From Strigamia acuminata (lineage: Eukaryota > Arthropoda > Chilopoda > Geophilomorpha > Linotaeniidae): a stretch of DNA of 64,000 nt. The stretch's first letter is position 1; every line of letters starts with the position of its first letter. Under the pieces are notes generated by a model that saw only the letters and a list, made by a program, of their open reading frames with translations, was not told the origin of the DNA and ran no database searches. This document shows, one piece after another, positions 1 through 10,622 of the stretch. The translations under genes and the position numbers were made by a program. Location of the stretch: positions 2,466,501 to 2,530,500 of the forward strand of contig OX442318.1 of NCBI GenBank assembly GCA_949358305.1, read 5' to 3'.

Positions 1-756
1 AATTCATACTTCAGAATGGCTGCCTGTTGCGCAGACCGTATGTCCAAGTTAGACACCGGACGCAATGCTCCAGAAGAGGAGACTTTGCGCCGAAGAATTC
101 TGCGTTGATTTGCCACAGTCATATCATCCGATTCTTCTTGGACCGGCTGTTCTTCTTCTTTGTCTTGCCAATGGGTCCTGGCAGTCTCTTCCTCTTCTGA
201 TTTTGGGTCCTCCAAGGGGACCATTGGTAAAGTCTCCACTTCGAGCTTTCGGATCTCTTCGTCGGTCGACTCTTGAGATGAATCAAACACTTTTTGTATA
301 GCTTTGTACTTGTTTGCATAACATGTCCTTTGCTTCAAAGACTCCGGGCCTTCCACCCGCATCGGAGTTAACGGTGGTTCGCCACCTTCTGACTCTTCGG
401 CAACATCTGATAAAGCGGTACCGCGTGCTACCATTCTCCTGCCGTTGGGCACAATAATTCTCTGATAGGCAATAATTGCACTCGGTCTACCGTTGCCGCT
501 GTACCGTCTTCTCTTCAGCACATTGGCAGTGACACTAACTCTTCTGCCGGTAGCAGTTCCCTTCCCGGTTCGAGACCTAGGGACAGGAATCCTAGACGGA
601 AGATGTGAAGGCAATGGTGGAGGAATTGGGGGAGCAAATGATGGTGGTGGAGGTGGCACCACAGACTGTGTACGTGGAATAAGTTTCTTTGATGAAGTCT
701 TTAATTCTCCTCCATTCTTAACGTGGGACTCTGATTTTGGGCGCTCCAGTTGAATG
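1..756 (-). CDS. SPATA1: SPATA1-like gene, downstream exon running off the left edge
   Basis: On the minus strand the frame is open from base 756 to base 1, about 251 codons with no stop. An acceptor (TTTACACAG) precedes base 756, and its first base completes the two-base codon left by the exon ending at 2951. The product starts with a Ser/Lys stretch, then a proline-rich run (VVPPPPPSFAPPIPPPLP). A basic segment follows (LKRRRYSGNGRP), then an acidic, Glu-rich tail (EEEETARTHWQDKEEE) near the window edge. I recognise no catalytic domain; the composition suggests a disordered middle region. Assignment rests on phase continuity with the clearly SPATA1-like exons upstream. SPATA1 is a sperm/ciliary protein whose conserved carboxy-terminal coiled coil would lie outside the window. 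No stop or poly(A) signal is seen here. Confidence 0.6.
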
Positions 757-939
757 CTGTGTAAATGATTCAGGTAAGGAAGAATGAGGTTATGGTGGAA
801 AAACAAAAAAACAAATGTTATAGAGAGATGGCAAGAATAAAACTAAAACACATTGAAGAAATTATGTAACCATTCCAAAAAAGAAGCTTAAGCTCAGTAG
901 GATTACTCATTAAAGTAGAATTCTAACATTGTTTAGCTT

Positions 940-2241
940 GGGTATAAATTAAAATCCCACTAAAGTGACTTGGATTTCCACTAAAAATAAACTAAATCTG
1001 ACACTGACTGGTTTTTCCACTATCGGTAATTATTTGTACCACTAATTTAACTAAGGCAAAAAAAACTTATTTTTCCACTAAAAAATCTTATTACATCCAC
1101 TAATCCCACTATTATAAAACTAAAGCCTTCTTGGCTTTCGATGGCCTACCTCGCTTACGTTTCTCACCCAAAGGCACGTTCTTGGCCTCAATTGGAACAT
1201 TTAGGTACTGCTCGATAATAGCAATACCCACGATGTGTTTGCATATGTATTGCTTAAAAAATATCGGACAAGAACAAGTTCCCTCCTCCCACTTCTGGTT
1301 GCTAAATCGAACTACCCAGAATCTATTCTTTGTCTTCTTGTATGTTTCAAAACGCCTCCAATTCTGGGTTTCCATCTGGCGCAAAGACTGGTTTATGTCG
1401 TTACCCTTCGCTGTCGGTTGCCCTTTTGGAACAATAAAGTATGACTTCAATTCACCTGTTTCACGGGAGATTATTTCCGGTTTCGAACGTTTCCAGTTAT
1501 ATGCTTCCGTCATAAGATTCAGATTAATTCTTGGTTTTACGGCAAATAGTTTTGCATTCACATTTTGAGGATTTCGTTCAACGGACCAATTTTGAACTAA
1601 ACCTTTCAGGACCTCCAGAAAACGATGTATCGGTAGTCTATTTCGAAATGTTCCGTGTGTCTTAATGACATTGTTTGTGGATTCCAGGCCGTTATTGGTG
1701 CATGCAGCTCCAACACAACGGCCAACATGCCATCCAACAAAACGATCGAGATACTCCGCTTCGAAATAAGCTAAAAAAGCATCCACATTGTCAACTACGG
1801 CCCACTTACGGAGGAATAACCCTTTCCCAACGTTGAACTCTTCATCCGAGGACGCGAGCTATCATCACTTTCCGAATCCGAGTTGTAATACACGACCCTC
1901 TGAGATGCCATTGCAAACGATTATGATTTGAAAATAAACTACCCGTGTATATATACCTGAGGCTTACACGGGACGTATGCCAAACGTCACAAAAAAGTCT
2001 GCGAAACGTTAGCAAAACGTTCGCAAAGTCGTAGAAAAATTATCGTAACAACATAGTAATATTAGTGGTTAAATCAGTTTTTTTTTGTCTAATTAAATTA
2101 TAGTGGGAAAAATAGTTTTTTTTGCCTCAGTTAAATTAGTGGTACAAATAATTACCGATAGTGGAAAAACCAGTCAGTGTCAAATTTAGTTTATTTTTAG
2201 TGGAAATCCAAGGAACTTTAGTGGGGTTTTAAATGGAACCC
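940..2241 (-). mobile_element. MULE (Mutator-like) DNA transposon, internally deleted, in a SPATA1-like intron
   Basis: The element is bounded by a perfect 9-bp target duplication, GTTTAGCTT, at 931-939 and 2242-2250. It has long terminal inverted repeats of roughly 150 bp or more (about 940-1100 and 2080-2241). Shared TIR blocks include CACTAAAG, CTTGGATTTCCACTAAAAAT and CCACTATCGGTAATTATTTG. Nine-base duplications and long TIRs are typical of MULEs, and the remnant inside encodes the end of a MULE transposase. At 1302 bp it is far too short to be autonomous. It sits in the intron between the 2951-3170 and 1-756 exons, transposase on the same strand as the host gene. Confidence 0.9.
1112..1786 (-). 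pseudogene. MULE transposase, carboxy-terminal fragment with SWIM zinc finger
   Basis: This frame of about 224 codons ends in a basic tail (KRKRGRPSKAKKALVL). Near residue 170 it has a SWIM-type zinc finger, CSC-x8-CKH, as in MULE transposases, where it follows the catalytic domain. The frame stays transposase-like upstream of its first ATG (KWAVVDNVDAFLAYF). A separate start at 1911 begins an acidic leader (MASQRVVYYNSDSESDDSS) in another frame, 125 bases from the fragment start. The DDE catalytic region that should lie between them is absent. This looks like an internal-deletion derivative joining the beginning and end of the gene, so no active transposase is expected. Confidence 0.8.
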
Positions 2242-2250
2242 GTTTAGCTT

Positions 2251-2950
2251 TGTTGTTTTAGCTAGGATTTGACCGGTACCTCGGTCGACATCGACATCAG
2301 TAAAAGAAAGATGCCGATACCAATATTTCTAATTTATCAAAATGCATGGTTGATGATGCAAAGACATACATCTTGCAAGACATGCACTGCAGCATATACA
2401 ACTTTCATGTTTAGCTATCTCAATTAGCATCACTCAAAAACCCAAATCTCCAAGACCATGAATTAGAATCCCCAAAAGTTTGGGTAACTTTTCCACAAGG
2501 GGATAACAAACTTCCTTCCAAAGCACAAGACTTTGCAACAACAAATATTTAAGTAGCTCAAAGCCAAAGGTCAGATGACCCTCCAACTGTCACTTTTCAA
2601 GTGCTAATTGGAACCAGGATTTAATTTGGGAATTTATGAAACTCCTTAATAAAACTCAACATTGTTACAAATCTTGGATTTACAAACACACAATATGAAT
2701 GCATATGTTCTTTAAAAGGAATACGTTTTAAAAAAATATTAAAGCTATTTGTTGCTGCATAGCTGCAACAAACCCCTTTGGTCAAGTCAAAAGGTCACTT
2801 TGGTTTATTCAAATTGCCAGACCCACTAAATACCATTTAACTGCATTGTTTGACTTAGCCTGGACACTTGAGTAATAGCATTCGAGGAGGTTAATGGAGC
2901 CAGAATTAGAAGGGAAATTAACACTTAGCGAAGCATTTCATCTTTCTCAC
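2251..2950. other. Intron of the SPATA1-like gene, no feature seen
   Basis: AT-rich sequence between the MULE and the next exon. I see no conserved frame, repeat array or inverted repeat here. Confidence 0.5.
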
Positions 2951-3170
2951 CTTGGCAACTTGACCTCGGAGTCAACTGCAACCAGACCAGTGGAGGATGT
3001 GGCTCGGTTCTTGCTGCTGACCCTTGCTGCTTTGGCACCAGAGGAAACGGGTGGCAAGAGTGTGGTTGTCGGCGAACCTCTTAGAACAGCAGACGGTGCC
3101 GACAGGTCATTCACGGGAGACTTCAAGGTGGGAAGACGCGAAGGCGAAGCCAACCCGCAACGCATTCTGC
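2951..3170 (-). CDS. SPATA1: SPATA1-like gene, internal Ser/Pro/Ala-rich exon
   Basis: This 220-base exon is flanked by acceptor TTTCATTGGCAG and donor AAG|GTGAGA. It takes two bases to complete a Gly codon begun by the exon ending at 4849 and ends with two bases completed by the exon starting at 756. The joined frame has no stop. The product is low-complexity (for example LPTLKSPVNDLSAPSAVLRG), Ser-, Pro- and Ala-rich, with no recognised domain. It is GC-richer and has more CpG than the surrounding intron, as expected for a real exon. Homology is not visible at residue level; the evidence is splice signals plus phase. Confidence 0.6.
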
Positions 3171-4214
3171 CTGCCAATGAAATAAACAAGTCAAAACGAC
3201 AGATCGGTTTAGCCTCCTTGCACAATAGACCATTGGAAAATCATGATGTAATGCACTTTGGCTCCGCCCACAATAAGAAAAATACAAATAAACAATGTTA
3301 TAATCTTATTTTGCAATGCTTTTTCTCATAGAGAGGGACAACCATGATCGTATCATGATCTTATCACCTGACCTCATTTTTCCGTAGGTCTATTGTGAAC
3401 GAAGCACAGACAAACACGTAGTTTACCGGAAAGTCAAGTAAATATTATGTAAAGACTGTATTTACTGTTCGTAAACAGTATCAGTAAATCAAGCAAGAAC
3501 TAACTAACGCAAGTTTTCAATTTTATTTTATTTTAGTATATCGACATTTTTTTCCGAAGCATCAAAAATGGCTGTCGGGCCAGTCGGGGTGGTGCTGATT
3601 TGTTCTAATATACACACAGCAATTCAATTTGTTATCGTTTGCCAATTACATCAGACGACATCAGGTTGCCATGACTACCGGCTGACCATGTCACATCGAT
3701 GAAATGTTGATGAGCGGGCAAATAGAAATCATGCCTCACGGTCAGAATGAGGGTCAAAACACTCACTGCTCCCCTCACTCACTATTCAGTCAATCACATA
3801 AATTGCCAACAGGAAGTGGCGAATGTAAGTTCCTGTCGTGTGTGGCACCAACAACTTTTTATACACTGGAGAGTCCATAAATTAGAAGGAGTTACCCACT
3901 TCCCATTCGCATTCATCATAAACTCTAGTGTATTTATCAGCATTCACATTAAAATAGAATGCTCTTTGATGCTGTGTGTGTGGAATTTCAATGTGTGCAA
4001 CGTGATCTTCAAGCTCAGCATCCTGGCTCATTCAAATCTCAATGTTTCAATGACAAAAATCTATTCAATTGGCCTCTGCCATCATTTTATCCCCCATTCA
4101 AATACAGGGGTTAATTTGTTGCATGTTGTTTTGGCCCTGCACACAAGAAAGACTCTTTTTAAGCTTATCTGCAATTGATTTACTGCCATCTGTTGATGCC
4201 AAAAAGACTACACC
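3171..4214. other. Intron of the SPATA1-like gene, no feature seen
   Basis: AT-rich intron sequence. A 143-codon plus-strand frame at 3747-4178 has no protein-like pattern and I do not treat it as a gene. Confidence 0.5.
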
Positions 4215-4653
4215 CTCATGATTCAAAAACATATTTAATATTTAGTATACTAGTAGTGTATATATATGCGTCCAATAATGATAAGTCTACCCCTCCATTG
4301 TTACATAAAATAACTTCTGTGATTGTTACAGAAATAACAATGTATTTCTGATATTATTACAATAAAATAACGTTATTCCTATATTTTCAATGTATTTAAA
4401 CAATAAATAAATAAATAAATCCAAAAAAGCACATTTTTGCTGTCCAGAAATGATATAGTATTTCGTAGAATTGAATATATTATTCGTACATTAAATAATG
4501 CATTTCAAATACAATCATTTTGAAAATGTATTCATATTTGACAAATAATAATGTTGGGAATGCAATTATTCGTGCATTTTACAAAATGTATTATTATTTG
4601 CAAACCAATAGCAGGCAAACATGGATTACAAAATGCATTGCAAAACCATATGG
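4215..4653 (+). repeat. 'CATATGG' dispersed element, copy A (no VNTR)
   Basis: Shares an ordered series of blocks with copies at 27480-27652 and 34880-35686: ACATTAAATAATGCATTTCA, GACAAATAATAAT.TTGGGAATGCA, ACATTTTACAAAAT.TATTAT and CAAACCAATAGCA. It ends at GCAAAACCATATGGG. In this copy the left half runs straight into the 'GACAAATAATAAT' half at about 4545, with nothing between them. The left boundary is approximate. The internal (AAAT)n at about 4403-4420 is a short microsatellite. Confidence 0.7.
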
Positions 4654-4848
4654 GCAATAAGTATAAATATAATATAGAAAGTCATAAATAAATATAGTCA
4701 ATTTGGGCTGAAATAGTGACTAATTCACTTGTGTTTACACTTTTGTATCTTTAATAAACTGCAAAAGTGTAGGTTTGATAACATTACCTTTAACTAAATA
4801 CACAAACACACAGTTTTTATGAAGCCAATAAAAGAAAAGCAAAATTAC

Positions 4849-4927
4849 CTCTGTTAAGCAGCTTATCACTTTGATTGCCCTCCACTTCTGGTATGATCTC
4901 AAGCAGGTACAATTCGGGTTCAGATGC
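4849..4927 (-). CDS. SPATA1: SPATA1-like gene, 79-base exon
   Basis: The exon has acceptor TCTTTTGCCAG and donor AGAG|GTAATT. Phase 0 at its start matches the exon ending at 8096. It encodes ASEPELYLLEIIPEVEGNQS and a few more residues. The PELYLL block sits just after the 'FAPP/FVPP' motif, as I recall for vertebrate SPATA1 (PELYLLPVM). It ends with one base of a Gly codon completed at 3170. No start or stop is expected. This exon is too short to be found as a long ORF; it was found by looking downstream of the 8096-8267 exon for the next conserved block. Confidence 0.75.
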
Positions 4928-5373
4928 CTGGCAAAAGACATTAAAAACGCTTTTAACTTTACAAGTGTTTGGGGAAATGGCCACATGGTGGTGGTGAGAA
5001 ATGAAGTTACATTCATCTCAAGACAAGGGAAAGTCATAATCATCAAAACAACCAAGCATTTCAAAAAGGCATTCAGAAATGCCCTTCTTTCATTTAATTA
5101 ATTCCAAATGCTGCAAAACAAAACACCAACTTAAAAGGATTATTACTTAAACCCCATTTTCATACACAACTTACTTCACCCAAACATCCATTGATCCATT
5201 CAATCCCACAACAATCAACTTTGTATTAAAGAGAAAATGCACTCATTTGTCAACAAATTCTAAATATTTAACAATATTTACTATGTAAACAGATAAACAA
5301 AGCACAACACTGTTTTCACTGCTGAGTAAATCTCTCAAGCCGCTCTAACGCTTAGGGATTTGGGGTAAAACAT

Positions 5374-5610
5374 ATATGTCAAATTCTACGCCGAACTCTA
5401 CGTAGAGTTCGACGCCGATTTGACGTTGTATTGAAGTAGCATCGATCTACAGCTCTATGTCGATGCTATGTTAAAATCGTGACCAAAATGCGCTAATTCC
5501 ATGTCAATGCTATGTTGTTTCGGCATAGTTTCATCCTTATTCTATGTTAAATCTATGTACCAAGATAGACGGTTTGTATAGATTTAACCTAGATTTAACA
5601 TAGTTTTGTT
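5374..5610. repeat. Palindrome-bearing AT-rich segment, possible MITE
   Basis: Contains a perfect 18-base palindrome, GAACTCTACGTAGAGTTC. It is followed by several copies of 'CTATGTTAAATCTATG'-like words in both orientations (ATGTTAAATCTATG and TAGATTTAACATAG). No target duplication was resolved, so element status is uncertain. Confidence 0.4.
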
Positions 5611-5711
5611 ACTCAATAAAAATCCAAAATGTTTATTGATTAACACGTGAAACTTCCATTTCCAACATTCATCTCCATTTTTTTTATATACAGGCCGGCC
5701 ACTAGTGGCGC

Positions 5712-5882
5712 ATGTTTTATCCAGATCCAGATCCAATGCTGCTTAACTTCCGCATTCTAACGACAACGAGTAATCGCATAAAATCAGAGATGGCTGATGA
5801 TGCTATTCAACAAAATCCGTTGCTGTTTGCCGACAAACTAGGCGTGCGGCAACTATTTGATCACCAGGACGATGCTTTCTAA
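5712..5882 (+). CDS. Small plus-strand ORF of 56 residues, unknown
   Basis: ATG at 5712 to TAA at 5880-5882, protein-like in composition (ending KLGVRQLFDHQDDAF). Just upstream is a strong acceptor-like site (CCATTTTTTTTATATACAG at about 5695), but the frame closes upstream of the ATG (TAG at 5703). If real, this would be a terminal exon that contains its own start, or a small retroposed piece. It lies in a SPATA1-like intron on the opposite strand. I recognise no family and cannot exclude chance. Confidence 0.25.
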   Translation: MFYPDPDPMLLNFRILTTTSNRIKSEMADDAIQQNPLLFADKLGVRQLFDHQDDAF

Positions 5883-7286
5883 TTTTACATAAATTTAGTT
5901 CAATAATAAACTAACTATAATGCATCTAAGTTTGGTTGAAAAATATGTTTACTAGCATTTCTCAAGGCAACAGGATTTCCAATAAAGTGCTAATTTGCAT
6001 GAAATATTTATTTAGGACAGAAAATGATGCTATCTGATTATTTTTTATTGAGATAACAGTTTCAAACCAACATAATGTCCTAACTTTAAAACCAGGGTAA
6101 TTATTGTATAGTTTCTTGACACAATGGTTTATTTGAACTTTTAATTAAAAATCCCAAAAAAAAAAAATTTCAAAATAAAATTTAAGCCTTTTATCTCCCC
6201 CATTTTAATCCTCTAAGCCACTGACCAATCCAATGACTTTGGCAAACACACATGCACAAACTGCATTAAAAAAATCAAAATGTTGCCTGTGGAATGAAAT
6301 TTCTAATCAAATTATCCAACAATAATGAAAAAAGAGAAAGAAAAAAATCCACTTAAGTCACTTTAGCCTTCAATAGAACCTCTATTTGCACCTGCCTAAT
6401 AGAATTCTCTGTTCAATTAGTTAATTTATTTAAAAATATAATGTGGCATGCAGTTAATTGGCAGCAAACACTGCTTTCTTTTGCAAACTTTGCCTGGCCA
6501 TTTCCTTCTTCTGCTCAGTTTGTGTTTCATTAATAAATTGCTTCCTTCTCACCAAACACAACCAGATTTAAAAGCTACGCTCCAAGCATAAATTTAAAAG
6601 CACCAACTTTCTTTTCTAGAGTAAAAGCCCCAAAAATGTGTATAATATAAAAAATATAAGGAGTAAATGCAAAGCACTTAAGGTAAATGGAGACATAAAT
6701 CCAGTTAGTTCCAATTGGTACAAAACTCCAGACATTTTAATCAAGGAGCAAAACTTCACAAAAGACGAGTGTTGGGTGTGGTTAGCTTCATCTTTTTTAC
6801 TCTTCCCTTTCTTTGCTTCCATGAAGAAGCCAATCACAAGAAATTTCATGTCATGGAAACTGCAATCATGGACCCTCATCAACCCCACCCAAACCACCCT
6901 TCTTCAATCCCAAGAAACTAATTCACCAGAATTATTTCTTCTTGCTCATATCCTCTTCTTTTTTTAATCCACCAAAACTGAACCCCAAAGCCCACAGTAG
7001 GTCTAACGAAGTAAACGGCTCAAAACCCTTTGGGTTTCTGGAAAAAGAAAACACCAAATTGCTAAATTTCAAAACGTCAAAACCAATTGCCGAAGACCGA
7101 AAAATAAACGACGTTACCAACATCGTTGATTCGATATTCATACAATTAATACTTTGCTTCAGAACTTTGCTCGTTGGCGATATTTTATTCTCGCTCGCCA
7201 AATCTGATAATGGTTGACCTTCAACCCAAGGTCAAGGTCATACAAAGGGACCATCAGAACTATGGAGAATGGAGACTCCAGCAAGC
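5883..7286. other. Intron sequence; one ambiguous exon-like patch
   Basis: Mostly AT-rich intron. At 6932-7052 on the minus strand an acceptor (TTTTCTTTTTCCAG) opens a frame ending in GGLKKEEDMSKKK and a stop. The plus strand of the same stretch is also open, so the coding signal is ambiguous. CpGs are more frequent around 7000-7200 than in the flanks. Confidence 0.35.
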
Positions 7287-7294
7287 AAAGCCGG

Positions 7295-7747
7295 CGAGGG
7301 GGTAGCCAATGCTGGAAATCTCATACAGGCAAAGATTTTGGATTTCAAAATCCTTGAAATCTCATGAAATCCTGGAAATCCTAGAAATCCTGGAAATAGT
7401 GTAAATTTTCTTGCAAATTGTCGCAAATTCTAGCAAAATATTTTAAGAAACCCACATGAAATTCTGAGAAACCCTTGTAAAATCCTGAAAAATTCTTTTG
7501 AAATCCTGAAATCCTTAGCAAATCCTTAAAATCCTTAGCAAATTCCTGAAATCTTCAAAATCTTTCAAATCTCATAAAATCCTGAAAATCTTATAAATTG
7601 TCTTGCAAATTGATGTAAATTTTAGCAAAATCGAGCTGGAAATCTCGCACAGGCAAAAATTTTGAATTTAAAAATCCTTAAAATCCCATGAAATCTTCAA
7701 GGATTTTAAAATCTCGTACGCGATTTTTGCGATTAGCTACCCCCTCG
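7295..7747. mobile_element. MITE with 12-bp TIRs and 8-bp target duplication
   Basis: Starts CGAGGGGGTAGC and ends GCTACCCCCTCG, perfect 12-bp inverted termini. It is flanked by AAAGCCGG at 7287-7294 and 7748-7755, an exact 8-bp target duplication. The interior is a degenerate tandem of 'GAAATCCTG'-like units with no coding capacity. Eight-base duplications fit hAT and a few other superfamilies; the termini alone do not decide. Confidence 0.85.
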
Positions 7748-8095
7748 AAAGCCGGAGATCCGTAATATGTGCGGTAACGGTAGCCCTTACATCGGGTGCG
7801 CCATCTATTGGTTTTTTTCGTTAAAAAATACTGATCTTACTTACAATAAATTGTACAAGCCATAAATAACACCATTTATTTGTTGACGTTATACGATTGG
7901 ACCGGGGCATCTCCAAAGTTATTGCATTTAACGACAGAGATTGATTTATAAGTTCTCGTATTTCGCCGGCGAAGAGCCAAAGTGGCAGTTTTCGCTTTCA
8001 ATTTTAAGACGATCACAAAAAAGCATTTTGAATGCCATAAACAGTTGCATTTGTTGATGATTATTGACCCAACACCTCAACTGACACATACTTAC

Positions 8096-8267
8096 ATTAG
8101 GCGGTACAAAATCTCTGACTTTCAATTGGTACTCTTGCTTTTCCTTGACTCTGGCAAAATTCCTACCGACACTTTTCAGGAAGACATATTCCTCAGGTAA
8201 GACATCTTTCTCCAGTTGCTCCTCTAATTCACTTCTCAAATCATGTAGAATCACTTTTGTATGAACC
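8096..8267 (-). CDS. SPATA1: SPATA1-like gene, conserved N-terminal-domain exon
   Basis: A 172-base exon with acceptor TTTTTATTTAG and donor AAT|GTAAGT. It encodes VHTKVILHDLRSELEEQLEK, then LPEEYVFLKSVGRN and VKEKQEYQLKVRDFVPPN. This matches, in order, the SPATA1 blocks I know as LRERLGEFL, AEKFLFLKCIGNN and VKEKQESELKLKSFAPP. The first base completes a codon from an upstream exon; the last codon is complete (phase 0). SPATA1 is linked to sperm and ciliary biology, where its carboxy-terminal region is reported to bind IFT20. The preceding exon was not found with certainty. This is the best-supported exon of the gene. Confidence 0.8.
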
Positions 8268-8984
8268 CTAAATAAAAATAAATAATTAAAATGTAAGTGA
8301 TACAAAAAAAATAAAAACTTCTGAAACAAATAAATAGGGAATTGGTGGAGTTAATCTTTTTATAGAATTTCTTTGTGCCTGCGCCAGTTGGCGCTATAGG
8401 ACTCGAGGGAGATTTATCCTATTAGTAGAAATGATCAATGAAAAAATTGTCCAAGACCTAGCCAACCTGGCAGGTGGAGTGAAACAAAATAAAAGGATGA
8501 GGAAGTGTATCTTTTTCCAATTTTCCCTCGTGTATGTCGTGTGAGAAATTGTTTCTGTCCCCATATGACAATTGCAAAGCATAAAGATCATTCTTCAACT
8601 GGAATATAGCAATCCCAGACAAACAACTTCATTACATTGTCCACAAAGTTTTCGAATCAATTCACTTGATTTGACACATGTTTGGACATATTTTAGACAA
8701 ATTTCCAGCATTGCAATACCCAGCCTTATCCAACGTGTAATTTTTTTTAGTGGGTTTTCTGTGAATCAAATTATCAATTTCAATACAATTGTTTTTTTTT
8801 AAAATAATAATGCACTTTTTGATGCATAATTTCAATATATAAAGGCTGAAATGCACTTTTAGTGCACCAAATCGCCATTTTTAAGTGCTCAATGTATATT
8901 TTTAAAGGAGAATAACTCACTTTAATTGGATACTAAAATTCATTTTTACTAAAATCAATTTTTTAATCCAATTTTAATCCTTTT
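8268..8984. other. Upstream intron of the SPATA1-like gene, no feature seen
   Basis: AT-rich, with no convincing exon. A minus-strand frame around 8440-8470 (VLDNFFIDHFY) has no usable donor. Confidence 0.4.
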
Positions 8985-9425
8985 TTGTACAAAATTCATT
9001 TTTTCAGATCCAAAAATCCATTTTTTAGATCCAAAAATCCATTTTTCAAGTCCAAAAATCCATTTTTTAGGTCCAAAAATCCATTTTTTAGGTCCAAAAA
9101 TCCATTTTTAGGTCCAAAAATCCATTTTTTAGGTCCAAAAATCCATTTTTATGTCCAAAAATCCATTTTTATGTCCAAAAATCCATTTTTATGTCCAAAA
9201 ATCCATTTTTATGTCCAAAAATCCATTTTTATGTCCAAAAATCCATTTTTATGTCCAAAAATCCATTTTTATGTCTAAAAATCCATTTGCATGTCCAAAA
9301 ATCCATTTTTTGACCAAAAATCCATTTTTTGACCAAAAATCCATTTTTTGACCAAAAATCCATTTTTTGACCAAAAATCCATTTTTTGACCAAAAATCCA
9401 TTTTTTGACCAAAAATCCATGTACT
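8985..9425 (+). repeat. Tandem array, 17-20 bp unit (TCCAAAAATCCATTTTT)
   Basis: About two dozen units with block-wise variants: early units read AGATCCAAAAATCCATTTTT, middle ones ATGTCCAAAAATCCATTTTT, late ones TTGACCAAAAATCCATTTTT. Variants cluster locally, as expected from slippage or unequal exchange. Long frames on both strands are by-products of the repeat. Confidence 0.95.
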
Positions 9426-9878
9426 AACTACAAAAATCCATATCTTATGTACAAAACTCCATTCACAAACCAAAACAAATCACTCTTTAACCTCAAACAT
9501 CTACAAAATCAATCCCAAAACAGCCAAACATCAATCCAAACACACCAACTTAACCACTTTTTTATCTCCCATTTATCCACACCGCCCAAATAAATTGAAT
9601 CACATCCAAGACAAATTTCATCCAGTCATCTATTAAACTCCACCACAAAACCACTCAATTGATAAATATGAACCCCCAATTTATGGACAATCGTGATAAA
9701 TCTCAAGACAAAACAAACCTCCCAATTTACCATAAATCAATGAGATCCACCTTTATCCCAACTCATCAATTCCAACTAAAACTCTGCAATATTTCCAATG
9801 TCAAGAAATGCTACTTCCATTGATTCAAACCTCATTATATGTTGTTACCATGATCTAAGCCTTCTATAAATACCTCAC
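9426..9878. other. Non-coding, no feature seen
   Basis: AT-rich, A/C-skewed sequence after the array. No exon, repeat or inverted repeat seen. Confidence 0.4.
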
Positions 9879-9959
9879 CCAGCTTATCTACCAATTTTCC
9901 AGGTCCACCAGGCACCAATAAGAGATTTGCATAAACATAATTCATTTGCCCATAGCAAT
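9879..9959 (-). CDS. Candidate exon, unknown protein (VPGGPG motif)
   Basis: Acceptor GATTTTCACTGCAG and donor CTGG|GTGAGG bound an 81-base exon, phase 1 at both ends. It encodes CYGQMNYVYANLLLVPGG and then PGKLVDKLG. The residue pattern is clearly protein-like. The 'hydrophobic-VPxG' layout loosely resembles the start of SPATA1 (HVFYVPEG), and it lies upstream of the SPATA1-like exon on the same strand. Its phase does not join directly to base 8267, so a further exon would be needed. I do not recognise the family. Confidence 0.35.
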
Positions 9960-10622
9960 CTGCAGTGAAAATCATTTCAACTTAATAAAGGCAAACAACT
10001 TCACTCCGCTATCATGTTGACCTCATCTCTGCAAATTATGTGTGAATAAATCCAAACACTTCATTTGCAACGCTGCTAATTGTGTAATCCATCTGCTATG
10101 TAAATGTTATTGGGTTACTGACACTTTTTTGCAAATTTTAACCCCAAAGAATCCAGTTTGCTCGAGTTTGGATTGAGCCTTCAGCTAGTTCAACCTAAAG
10201 TGGCAGCAGCTTGGATTTAAAGCAACTTGTAGTTAAAAACAACAAATAAATGAATTAAAATGCAAATGATGTATTGGGTGCATAAACAAGGCTGTGTAGT
10301 GGGAAGATATATCAATATTTGGATAATGTTGTTACCTGGCTGCAATTAATGATGTTTTTGCAAGCATGCAACCAATAATGGTTTGTTTATGCTATTGTCT
10401 CAAAAGTGAAAGAAAGTAGACAATATTTATTGCATAAAAATAAAATTATGTATAATTTTATTGTAAATAATGATTGAAAATATAAAAATAACATGTAAGT
10501 ACTAATAATATACAAAATAATTACAATAATTTCGACAAATTAGAGGTGTAATTATTGTTTTCTTTCCTGCAAGCTTGCATTCCTTCCACTGAATTTGCGT
10601 GCAGTCTAACTTTTTCCTATTA

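Noticed and set aside
3747-4178. 143-codon plus-strand frame
   Set aside because: No conserved pattern; lies in an intron of the SPATA1-like gene.
8985-9473. Long frames on both strands encoding SKNPFL-type repeats
   Set aside because: They follow the 20-bp tandem unit and exist on both strands; a by-product of the array.
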